The translations under genes were made by a program, and so were the position numbers. Below, piece by piece: positions 8,377 through 15,130 of a stretch of DNA of 17,871 bases. Where the stretch lies: the NCBI GenBank assembly GCA_029983675.1, contig JASBYY010000053.1:1-17871 (forward strand), read 5' to 3'. This stretch comes from Bacteroidales bacterium. Lineage in GTDB: Bacteria; Bacteroidota; Bacteroidia; Bacteroidales; F082. The notes below the pieces were generated by a model. It did not search any database, had not been told where the DNA came from, and saw only the letters and a list, made by a program, of their open reading frames with translations. Position 1 is the stretch's first letter. Each line of letters opens with the position of its first letter.

Positions 8377-8450
8377 TAGTCTCTCCGGGATTTGAACCCG
8401 AGTTACCAGGATGAAAACCTGACGTCCTGACCAGACTAGACGAAGAGACC
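8377..8450 (-). tRNA. tRNA-Glu (anticodon UUC)
   Basis: The cloverleaf reads on the minus strand. The 7-bp acceptor is GGTCTCT with AGAGACT, its first pair being G-T. The anticodon stem is TCAGG/CCTGG around loop TTTTCAT, giving anticodon TTC. The T-arm is CTCGGGTTCAAATCCCGGAG. The discriminator is A, and the genome continues CAA, so CCA is not encoded. A promoter and a terminator flank it, so it is a single-tRNA transcription unit. Confidence 0.93.
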
Positions 8451-8488
8451 TTCTCTGTCACTGTCCTTTCGGTTTCAGTTTGACGCGG

Positions 8489-8518
8489 CAAAATTACTAC
8501 AAATTTTCATATCTGCAA
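8489..8518 (-). promoter_or_regulatory. Promoter of tRNA-Glu (Bacteroidota type)
   Basis: The minus strand shows TTG (8518-8516), a 19-base spacer, then TAATTTTG (8496-8489), an exact TAnnTTTG match, 38 bases before the tRNA 5' end. The rest of the 8451-8662 intergenic stretch is A+T rich and holds nothing else I recognise. Confidence 0.75.
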
Positions 8519-8662
8519 CACTTTTGGGATAAAAAAATAGAAAAAAATTATATTTGATTGATTTATAGCTTTATAAAAAGGCGTATTTTTTGAGATTAAG
8601 ACTTGTGTCACATTAAAAATGGACCTTGATTGTAGTGGAAAAGCCCATAATATGACAATTTG

Positions 8663-9493
8663 TTATTCAAAAGTGAAGGAAAGCTGGAACAATTTATTGC
8701 TTAGCTTGTCGATGCTGGAGGTGTAGATGGCGGCAGGCTCCTTGATGATATTGAGTATGCCGTAGCTCATTTTTACTTCGACACCCATTTTGAACCATTG
8801 GTTGTAGAAATCGAAACCGGTGCCAAGCTCCAAGGCAAGGTCGAAGCGCTTGGGAGAAAGGAAATAATTCTGTTTTGCTTTTTTTCTGGAAGAAAGGTCT
8901 ATCTTGGGATTTGCCCCGCCAATGATATAGGCCGCCACGTTGTTCAAGCGTTTTGAGCGGTATTTGAGTTGTATGGGAAATTCTACAAAGGTGGAGAAGA
9001 TTTTACGTTCGATAGGAACAACTTCCATCGTATTTGTATAGAAAACATAATCAATTTTTCTTTCGCCGAAACTTAGCGAAGGGATGAGGCGTAAGTCGAA
9101 ATGTTGTCCTAAGCGTTTGTTGCCAATTACGCCAACAGTGAATCCGGGAACGTGCTTTGTTTCAATATTATACGCATACAATTCTTGGATTGAACTTGCG
9201 CTGACCCCATTCTCGGCGCTCTCCAGATACTGCCCCCAATCATTGCTTTCTTTGGTGACATCAATATTCTGATAGTTTTCGCGAAGGGCAATGGTATAAC
9301 TCATGCTGTTGACGGCAAGCAGGAAACCGAAATGATAAGGCTCCTCGTCGTACTTGGGAAGGAACAGCACTTTCTTTCGCTGTGCTTCGACAATGGTGTT
9401 GAAGCAGAAGGAAAGTACAAGCAGTGCCAAAATGATTCTGATGGTGTTCTTCAATTTGCAATGGTATTTGTTTGAAAACGCAAAGGCTTTCAT
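8663..9493 (-). CDS. porT: PorT-like outer-membrane beta-barrel protein
   Basis: Predicted eight-strand-type outer-membrane barrel of the PorT family; PorT itself is a component of the type IX secretion system of Bacteroidota. From the ATG at 9493 the product has 276 residues (an ATG at 9520 would add nine). The N-terminus is basic, followed by a hydrophobic stretch (IRIILALLVLSFCFNTIVEA) and a likely cleavage at EA-Q. After it come KKVLFLPKYDEEPYHFGFLLAVNSM, several amphipathic beta-like strands (HVPGFTVGVIG, FDLRLIPSLSFGERKI, STFVEFPIQLKYRS, FDLALELGTGFDFY) and a C-terminus ending in Phe-Thr-Phe-Glu. It follows the ubiE remnant, a neighbourhood I associate with genuine PorT. Assignment to the secretion component rather than a generic barrel is inference. 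The ubiE damage upstream may have removed its promoter. Confidence 0.65.
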   Translation of the reverse strand: MKAFAFSNKYHCKLKNTIRIILALLVLSFCFNTIVEAQRKKVLFLPKYDEEPYHFGFLLAVNSMSYTIALRENYQNIDVTKESNDWGQYLESAENGVSASSIQELYAYNIETKHVPGFTVGVIGNKRLGQHFDLRLIPSLSFGERKIDYVFYTNTMEVVPIERKIFSTFVEFPIQLKYRSKRLNNVAAYIIGGANPKIDLSSRKKAKQNYFLSPKRFDLALELGTGFDFYNQWFKMGVEVKMSYGILNIIKEPAAIYTSSIDKLSNKLFQLSFTFE

Positions 9494-9547
9494 TTTATTG
9501 TACGAAGTTTTCGGTGGCAAAAATAGGAAAAATGAAGCTGCGCAACT

Positions 9548-10067
9548 TTATAAAGAAGGCTTTTCCCCTTCAAACAAACCCGCAATGCCGAAGGAGAGGC
9601 GTAGTCTTGCGACATTTTGAAATCCGACATGGCACATCGTATTAATAAAGGTGTCGGGTTGGGGAAAGGCGTAAACGGATTGCGGCAAATAACGGTAGGC
9701 GTTGTGGTCTTTCGAGATGATGCGCCCGATAATCGGTAGCAAGTTGTTGAAATACAGGCCGTAGAGGAATCTGATAGGGCGAGGCTCTGGCACGGAAAAC
9801 TCAAGAATGAAGAGGCGTCCACCCGGTTTTAACACGCGGAAGGCCTCGCGAAGTCCCTGCTGGTAATTCTGGCAGTTGCGTATCACGAAAGCAATACTCT
9901 CGGCATCGAAAGTGTTGTCTTCAAATGGGATGGATTCGGCATCGCCGGCAACAATATTTATCTGATGGCTGAGTTTCTTTCGCTCGGTTTTCTTTTTTGC
10001 GATTTGCAGCATCTTTTCAGAACGTTTTCGGCTACTAAGATGGCCAAGTCGCCGGTGCCGGTGGCAA
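9548..10067 (-). pseudogene. ubiE: ubiE/menG remnant: demethylmenaquinone methyltransferase, 5' end lost
   Basis: The intact enzyme C-methylates demethylmenaquinone with SAM in the last step of menaquinone synthesis. Here the first roughly 60 codons are absent: the reading begins inside SAM motif I (LATGTGDLAILVA), directly joined to Rhs sequence at 10068. A second lesion follows near 10022-10030, where the frame changes from ...LVAENV to SEKMLQIAKKK and about 10-15 residues including the expected VG-DI part seem missing. Past that the C-terminal three quarters is well preserved: NIVAGDAESIPFEDNTFD, VIRNCQNYQQGLREAFRVLKPGGR, ILEFSVPEPRPIRFLYGLYF, AYRYLPQSVYAFP, FGIAGLFEGEKPSL. It cannot make a functional enzyme. 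An intact copy, or the missing 5' end, may lie beyond 17871. Confidence 0.85.
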
Positions 10068-10220
10068 GGTCGAACTTTGGTGTTCCGCTGAAGCTGCCGC
10101 TCCAAGTGTCGGGGTTGCGGAGGTTGCCCCAGGTGTCGAAACTGAGGGTTTGTTCCACTTGGCCATCGTTGTCGGTGACGGTGGTCCAGCTGCCGAGGTG
10201 GTCTTTGAGGACGTAGTGCA
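10068..10220. repeat. Rhs core direct repeat, copy A
   Basis: This patch matches 12172-12324 at 149 of 153 positions by eye (differences at GGTCg/aAAC, GGTg/aTTC, CCAGGt/cGTC and GAGGAc/tGTAG). Its first 49 bases are identical to 16332-16380. All copies are in the same orientation, so recombination between them would delete or duplicate the modules between. Confidence 0.9.
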
Positions 10221-10293
10221 GGGCTTGGCTGCCGTTGCACAAACCCTCAATAGTGGCGAAGATGAGTTCTATTTGTAACCATTTGTCGTCCAT
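10068..10293 (-). pseudogene. Rhs core remnant fused to ubiE
   Basis: A short open frame (ATG at 10293) reads IFATIEGLCNGSQALHYVLK, then DHLGSWTTVTDNDGQVEQ, then LSFDTWGNLRNPDTWSGSF and SGTPKFD, which is the Rhs repeat segment seen in the truncated rhs gene at 11027-12853 (its residues about 164-227). It then runs without a break in frame into the SAM motif of ubiE. No RMYDP/DPSG end, toxin tip or immunity gene is attached. At DNA level 10068-10220 matches 12172-12324 with four differences in 153 bp. It is most simply a recombination scar of the array; whether the fused peptide is made is unknown. Confidence 0.85.
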
Positions 10294-10313
10294 TTCTTAC
10301 GTTTTAGTGAAAT

Positions 10314-10338
10314 CTGGAGCGGCATAACGCCGCCCCAG
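10314..10338 (-). terminator. GC-rich hairpin after the cysteine-peptidase immunity gene
   Basis: A 10-bp stem (10314-10323 with 10329-10338, one wobble) encloses ATAAC. It lies 18 bp beyond the stop codon of the gene ending at 10357. No good T-run follows (CAGATTTCAC), so termination is likely but not certain. Confidence 0.5.
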
Positions 10339-10356
10339 TTAATGGCAAAGTCATCT

Positions 10357-11007
10357 TTACGGAATAGATTTAGAATGTTTGGACACACTGTAGCCATGTT
10401 CGTCAATATCAAACAAATAAGGCCATTTGTCGTCAATGTAATCCTTAGCGGGACATATGGTGACACTCTCGTCCCAATTCATCCTAAAGATGTAAACGTC
10501 TTTATTTGAGTTTATCCCAATAAGATACCGAGCATCAATCTTAGTTACTCGATAAATGGAAATCAGCTCATTTTCAATAGCTAATTTTGCAATCTGATAA
10601 TCGCATTTGCTTTTTATATAGCCAAATTTTCCCTCTGAGAAAAACCCGATGTATTCATTGTCTGGACAAAACAGAATCACATCGGAATTGAGAATCTTCC
10701 TTTGGAATACTAATCGTTTTCGGACTTTGTAATAGCTTGGTTCTATTCTTCTCAAGAAAGTCCCATCTTCAATATCGGCTCTAATGTCGGCTCTGTTTGG
10801 CTTTAATGGGTCATAAACATGAAAGATATTCACAATGAACGGAGTATCACAGAACGGCTTGGAAAACAATGATTTGCTTTTATTATCCAACGCTAACTTG
10901 TTCAACCTATCAATATCCTTTTGTGCAATCTTTCCACTGGCATCTTGAGCCATGCAAAGTACTGTGCGAGATAATACAATGACAATCAATAAGATAGATT
11001 TTTTCAT
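10357..11007 (-). CDS. Secreted putative immunity protein for the adjacent Rhs cysteine-peptidase tip
   Basis: I do not recognise the family. From the ATG at 11007 it has 216 residues with a clear signal peptide (MKKSILLIVIVLSRTVLCMA, cut before QDASG), so it is probably periplasmic. It is a paralogue of the protein at 16582-17220: both begin after cleavage with QDASG-I--KDIDRLN, and near the end share D-RY-I--N----Y followed by DD-WPYLF. Each starts exactly 19 bp after the stop of an Rhs gene with a cysteine-peptidase-like tip. Position, size and pairing with related toxins make an immunity role the best guess; nothing in the sequence shows binding directly. The in-frame ATG at 11019 is a less likely start, because 11007 begins a better signal peptide and gives the same spacing as the paralogue. 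Confidence 0.7.
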   Translation of the reverse strand: MKKSILLIVIVLSRTVLCMAQDASGKIAQKDIDRLNKLALDNKSKSLFSKPFCDTPFIVNIFHVYDPLKPNRADIRADIEDGTFLRRIEPSYYKVRKRLVFQRKILNSDVILFCPDNEYIGFFSEGKFGYIKSKCDYQIAKLAIENELISIYRVTKIDARYLIGINSNKDVYIFRMNWDESVTICPAKDYIDDKWPYLFDIDEHGYSVSKHSKSIP

Positions 11008-11026
11008 GATTCGTGGCATTTGGTGA

Positions 11027-12853
11027 TTAGTAAAAGAATATCGATAAACCCTTTGAGGAAATTATGTTGTAATGAGGCTCTACCCGATATTGACCGTAAA
11101 ATGGATCCATCACAACAACTCTATAGCCGCTTGTAGTACGTCCCCAAATGTTTGTGTGCTTCATTTCGGTGATGCTTTTTATCCCCACCGAATGTCCACC
11201 TGTCGCGGTAGCTTCATTGATAATGACTCGACCATTTTGATTTTTCATCTTAATGAATGCTTCATCTAATATTGTGTTAGAGGCCTTCCCTTCTTCGTAA
11301 TATGCAAACCCACATTGTTTGGCCTTTTGGTAATTCAAACTGGATTTTCCAAACCAAGTTCCACCAAAATCACCATTTCCTGCAACCAAGCATAGTGCCA
11401 GCTGTTGATCTGTCAACACTTCGGCTCCGAATCCGGTGCTTTCCTGCCAACGCAATACTGTCTCAAGACAATCATCGGCGTATTGCTGCTTGATTGCCGG
11501 GATATCTTCTGATGCGACAGAAACCGTTTCTCCGTATGTTGTTACGGGTTTCTGCATCCGATTGTAATAGCCGTTTGCTCCGAAAGTCCAGCCTCCCGAT
11601 CCGTACCCTACGGAAAGCCCACCGCCCAAATTGCCATCACTCCTTCCAAAACCTATGCCGCCATTGACTCCCCAGAAAGGGCTTCCGCTCGTCCAGTTGT
11701 AGCCCGCCGATCCTCCTGCTGTGAAGCAGGCATACGAGGCATAAGCGAATACTGAAGAGGAGGTGCTCCATCCCGAATTGAAATTGAAGTCGATACTTTG
11801 CTGCACTCCAGCACCAGCACCCAGTCCCGTTCCTCCGACCCTATATGCAGCCTCGCCATACAAGCCTACCGATCCTCCATCGGCCCAGCTAACATTGACT
11901 CCAAAGCCGAGCGGCACAGCCGCCGGTGTGAAATTCATCCCTACGCTGAATCCGTGTTGGTTGATGCTCCACGTAAAGAAATCCCCACTCGGATCCACAT
12001 ACTTCAGCGGGTTGTTCAGGCAGTAGGCATACCTGTTGAAGCTCTGAGAGAAGTCCGGGCTTTGGATGTAGTTGTCGGGCGAGAGGAAGCACGAGAACGT
12101 CGGGTCGTACATGCGGCCGTTTGAGTTGATGAGGCCGAAGCTGTACAAATGCTCGTGCCCCGTGAAACCCCGGTCAAACTTTGGTATTCCGCTGAAGCTG
12201 CCGCTCCAAGTGTCGGGGTTGCGGAGGTTGCCCCAGGCGTCGAAACTGAGGGTTTGTTCCACTTGGCCATCGTTGTCGGTGACGGTGGTCCAGCTGCCGA
12301 GGTGGTCTTTGAGGATGTAGTGCAAGTGTGTGTGCTCGTTGATGGTTTCAACCACAGCAAATACCCCCAGCGGACCGGCCAAGAAGGTGCGTCGGATATT
12401 GTCAGAAACAGGTGGAATGTCCAAAAACTCACAGTTGCCGACATAAGTCTTTTTCTTGAAAATGTCATTGCCCGTAAGCGTCGATGTAATCCGCTGGTGA
12501 TCGAAGCCGTAACGATAGGTCAGCGTTTTGTCGTCTTGGGCTATCGAACTGACCTTGTCGAACATGGTGTAGGTGATGCCTTGTGGCGACGATGGCAGCA
12601 GGCCGTCCTGTGCCAAGGCCGTCTTCAGCGCATGGGGCTTGGCGCCGCCATAGTCGGCCTTGTCGAAAACAGCCTGCCCGTCGGAGCGTTTGTCTAACAT
12701 GCGACCGTATGCGTCGTATGACGTCGCACCCAACGGATGACCGTTAAGGCACACTCTTGTCAAACGGTCCAGCTTGTCATATAGGAAAGTCTCTTCCAAG
12801 TCCCTTTTCTCGTCTTTTCGTGCGGCTAAATTAGCAAAAAATCCTTTTCCCAT
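11027..12853 (-). CDS. Truncated (orphan) Rhs protein with papain/C39-like cysteine peptidase tip
   Basis: 608 residues. Residues 8-290 are the C-terminal part of an Rhs/YD-repeat core (NLAARKDEKRDLEETF, YDKLDRLTRV, SYDAYGRM, LKDHLGSW at 181-188, RGFTGHEHLY, NGRMYDP at 245-251, FLSPDNYIQSP, FNRYAY, KY-DPSG ending at 290). Residues 291-435 are a glycine-rich, beta-like linker. The tip (about 450-608) has Gln456-x5-Cys462, His554 in GGHSVGIKS and Asp583 in VVMDPFYG, the order expected of a papain-fold peptidase with oxyanion Gln and Cys-His-Asp triad. There is no signal peptide and most of a normal Rhs core is missing, so it is an orphan tip, able to act only after recombination onto a full-length Rhs or in some unknown way. 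The immunity-like gene follows after 19 bp. Confidence 0.85.
   Translation of the reverse strand: MGKGFFANLAARKDEKRDLEETFLYDKLDRLTRVCLNGHPLGATSYDAYGRMLDKRSDGQAVFDKADYGGAKPHALKTALAQDGLLPSSPQGITYTMFDKVSSIAQDDKTLTYRYGFDHQRITSTLTGNDIFKKKTYVGNCEFLDIPPVSDNIRRTFLAGPLGVFAVVETINEHTHLHYILKDHLGSWTTVTDNDGQVEQTLSFDAWGNLRNPDTWSGSFSGIPKFDRGFTGHEHLYSFGLINSNGRMYDPTFSCFLSPDNYIQSPDFSQSFNRYAYCLNNPLKYVDPSGDFFTWSINQHGFSVGMNFTPAAVPLGFGVNVSWADGGSVGLYGEAAYRVGGTGLGAGAGVQQSIDFNFNSGWSTSSSVFAYASYACFTAGGSAGYNWTSGSPFWGVNGGIGFGRSDGNLGGGLSVGYGSGGWTFGANGYYNRMQKPVTTYGETVSVASEDIPAIKQQYADDCLETVLRWQESTGFGAEVLTDQQLALCLVAGNGDFGGTWFGKSSLNYQKAKQCGFAYYEEGKASNTILDEAFIKMKNQNGRVIINEATATGGHSVGIKSITEMKHTNIWGRTTSGYRVVVMDPFYGQYRVEPHYNIISSKGLSIFFY
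11549..11646. repeat. Pre-toxin linker repeat, copy A
   Basis: 98 bp identical to 17774-17871 except one base (GTCCAgCCTC against GTCCAaCCTC). It encodes the glycine-rich segment ending NGYYNRMQK just before the toxin tips diverge. The match probably extends past the window edge on the other copy. Confidence 0.95.
12172..12324. repeat. Rhs core direct repeat, copy B
   Basis: This is the counterpart of 10068-10220, with four mismatches in 153 bp. It encodes the HYILKDHLGSW to IPKFD part of the Rhs core. Confidence 0.9.
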
Positions 12854-12873
12854 GCTTCAGAAGCTTTGGCTTT

Positions 12874-12899
12874 TTCAGGGCGGGCGTGCCCACCCTGAA
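12874..12899 (-). terminator. GC-rich hairpin between the outer-membrane gene and the orphan rhs
   Basis: An 11-bp stem (12874-12884 with 12889-12899, one wobble) with loop CACG lies 19 bp after the stop at 12919 and 20 bp before the next ATG. The minus strand continues AAAGCC without a T-run. Confidence 0.5.
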
Positions 12900-12918
12900 C
12901 GCGGCTTGACTTTTAGAA

Positions 12919-13503
12919 TTAGAAACTGTGTTCGTAGCCCACGCGCAACACAAAATTCAGTTCTGTGTAGTCCATTCGTATTTTGTTGTCGAAAATCGCA
13001 CCAAAGGAGCCGGGCAGTCCGATGCGAAGACGGTCATAGCGGTTGATTTCAAAGTGGGTGCCCAATTCGAGGTTGAGGCCTAAAATGCCCAGCTCCTCCC
13101 TTTCGGGCATGTTGCCGAATCCTTTCCCAAGATAAGGCCCGGTGGCAAGATAGAACTAGTTGTAGTCATACTCCATACGGACAGGAATACGCAGGTAGTG
13201 GCCTCTGAAAATGACGGAAGAGTGTGTGCCTGAGAAGGCGCCGCCTGAATAGCCCGTCTTCATGTGGCGCATCTGATAATCGAGGCCGACGATCAGCGAC
13301 CAGTTGTCGGACATGTGGAGTTTGAAATCGGCACCGATGGCTCCCATCCAGTAATCGGTGCGGGCTGCCGAAATGCGTTGCGGAAAACCGCCCCAACCAC
13401 CGCCCAAGTGGGCGATGATGGCGTCTGATTGTCTGCCATACTGGGCGGCGGCCAGCAGCGTCATGAATACCGCCAAACTGATGATGATCATTGCTTTTTT
13501 CAT
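12919..13503 (-). pseudogene. Outer-membrane beta-barrel protein interrupted by an in-frame TAG
   Basis: A signal peptide (MKKAMIIISLAVFMTLLAAA, cut before QYG) opens a small barrel-like protein of the porin-family type. It has LGGGWGGFP, YWMGAIGADFKLHMSDNWSLI, LDYQMRH, and HYLRIPVRMEYDYN up to residue 115. TAG at 13156-13158 then stops it. The same frame continues at once with FYLATGPYLGKGF, NLELGTHFEINRYDRLRI, MDYTELNFVLRVGYEHSF and a TAA at 12919. Repairing one codon gives about 194 residues ending in Phe, normal for such a barrel. It is either a recent nonsense mutation, a base-call error, or less likely read-through. It follows a lipoprotein gene by 27 bp and probably shares its transcript. 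Function is unknown. Confidence 0.75.
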
Positions 13504-13530
13504 TGTTTTTGGGTATTCGTTGGTGATTGG

Positions 13531-14199
13531 TTATTTCCTGTACTTTTTCAGCAGGTCATCCAATTGTTTGCGATAGGTATCGGCTTTCAGCGGGGTGCTC
13601 TCGCGGTTGGTTGAGGCAACGTATGCGAGATTGTTGAGCTTACTGTCGGCGATGATGATGCCGCTGCGGGTCATGTCTTTGTAAGGCACAGTGTAATATG
13701 ATCCCAGAGTGAGGATACCTACAGCCACGCCTTTGGCGATTTGACCGGCATAGTTGCCGCCCGAGCGCGTGAAGCCCCAGTTGTAAACCAGTAAGCCGAA
13801 ACGCTCGCCGCGCGCTTCAAGGATGGAGTCGATAGTGGGCGGGATGGGGATGTCTTTCACGCGGACATTGCCTTCCACATATTTCATCAGGAGAAGAATC
13901 TCGTATTGCACACGGCGGCTGACAAGGCTGTCCTCAAAGGTGATGATGTCTTTTACAGGCAGGGTCTTGTTGCGTACCAATGCATTGGTAAACAGCGTTT
14001 TGGCGACTTCTCCAAGCGAATCGTTGTAAACGACATCATTGGATTTCTCGATAACACCGACCTGCGAGAGCATCTCGAACTGTTGCATCCGACTGATGTC
14101 ATTGCGGGTAATGGACGACACAAAGCCTCGGTTGGACGAGCAAGAGGCGAGGAACAGGGCGGAAACTGCCAATGCGATGATGATTATTGCTTTTTTCAT
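13531..14199 (-). CDS. Lipoprotein of unknown function
   Basis: I do not recognise the family. The 222 residues start with a lipoprotein signal peptide whose lipobox LASC puts the lipid-bearing Cys at position 20; SSNRG follows, without an acidic surface-export signal. The mature part is mixed, with a charged segment (DSLVSRRVQYEILLLMKYVEG), a Gly/Ala stretch YAGQIAKGVAVGILTLGSYY, a likely beta segment SGIIIADSKLNNLAYVAST and a lysine-rich end (KQLDDLLKKYRK). The first 20 residues resemble those of the next gene (MKKA-III-LAV). It sits with that outer-membrane gene between two Rhs modules, so the pair may be cargo of the array or an older resident split from its neighbours. Confidence 0.8.
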   Translation of the reverse strand: MKKAIIIIALAVSALFLASCSSNRGFVSSITRNDISRMQQFEMLSQVGVIEKSNDVVYNDSLGEVAKTLFTNALVRNKTLPVKDIITFEDSLVSRRVQYEILLLMKYVEGNVRVKDIPIPPTIDSILEARGERFGLLVYNWGFTRSGGNYAGQIAKGVAVGILTLGSYYTVPYKDMTRSGIIIADSKLNNLAYVASTNRESTPLKADTYRKQLDDLLKKYRK

Positions 14200-14247
14200 T
14201 GTATGAATTGAGTTAGGTTATTGACTAGTTGATTTGTTTTGGGGGTT

Positions 14248-14278
14248 AGTTTGGGGCGGGCAGCTCCCGCCCCAAACT
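14248..14278 (-). terminator. Strong GC-rich hairpin after the frameshifted immunity-like gene
   Basis: A perfect 13-bp stem (14248-14260 with 14266-14278) with a 5-base loop lies 8 bp beyond the stop at 14287. The minus strand continues AACCCCCAAAAC, so a U-tract is lacking on this side. Confidence 0.55.
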
Positions 14279-14286
14279 GACGAGAT

Positions 14287-15130
14287 TCATTTGTGCAATT
14301 GGAGACTTTCTTTCAAAAGCACTTCATTTGATTTAATAGTTCCTTTATACAATTTGAAACCATCAATTGATTTAGGAAGTTCAATAGTATGCGTAAACTT
14401 CTTGCCATACACTCTCTGAAGTGATTGATAATTGTCGGGCAATTTGAAAAGATAGTCTCCCCCAACATGCCAAAAGCCAATGAGGTTATACCGATGAACC
14501 ACCTTGGAGTGAGGCAGCAAAAACACCAAATTCTTCCTATACCGTTCCAACATCATCATGGAATCAATGGGTATCGCCCCCCCCCTTGTTCTCTTTGTGC
14601 TTCTCATAATAACGAACTGACTCTTGCGAAAAATCGTTTTCTTCCCAACAATAGCAATCTGAATACGCATTATTGTTCACAACGATGCCATATCTAATGT
14701 TAGCCAAAAACCGATAAACATTTATAATCCACTCCGTTTCTATTCGATGATTCTCATTCATCACATTAAAGTTTGATCGTATTTGAACAGTAAACTCTTG
14801 TCCCTTATTCCTTCCTTTCGAAGCAATCGCCAATTCATAAAGATTAGGCGGATTCTTCAGATGTGAATAAATTCCAACCATGGGCAACAAGGGGAAATCA
14901 TTTTCAGATGAAATCCCTATTCTATGCAGATAGATTGACGAATCCGTTCCATTCTCGTATTCAACGTAGAGAAACGGTATGGAATCACCATCAACAGCAA
15001 CTGGCAAGAAATGTTCTGCCTTGTCTTCCTTTATAGAAAGCTTCACGGAAACATCTTGTGAATGAGCGAAAACACCTTGAATTAGCATCAAGAATGTCGT
15101 CAAATTTCTGATGAAAATCTTAGTCTTCAT
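14287..15130 (-). pseudogene. Secreted immunity-like protein, frameshifted at a run of nine G
   Basis: I do not recognise the family. The ATG at 15130 overlaps the stop of the upstream rhs as ATGA, so the two are translationally coupled. A signal peptide (MKTKIFIRNLTTFLMLIQGV, continuing FAHS and cut before QDVSV) indicates a periplasmic protein. The frame runs through LSIKEDKAEHFLPV, YENGTDSSIYLHRIG and a Cys-rich SDCYCWEE, then at the G9 tract (14577-14585) shifts and ends at a TGA (14564). The other frame continues without a break with IPIDSMMMLERYRKN, NLIGFWHVGGDYLFKLPDN and KFTHTIELPKSIDGFKLYKG to a TGA at 14287. One G fewer restores a protein of about 280 residues. Its place directly behind a metallopeptidase-like Rhs tip suggests immunity. 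The lesion may be real, phase-variable or an assembly error. Confidence 0.7.

Noticed and set aside
8377..8450. tRNA-Glu as an integration site for the accessory region
   Set aside because: The accessory block starts 1.6 kb away, past porT and ubiE; no integrase and no repeat of the tRNA end was seen.
12016..12468. A 150-codon frame inside the orphan rhs
   Set aside because: Ser/Thr/Ala-rich alternate frame of the Rhs core; the same text recurs in every Rhs copy because the DNA repeats.
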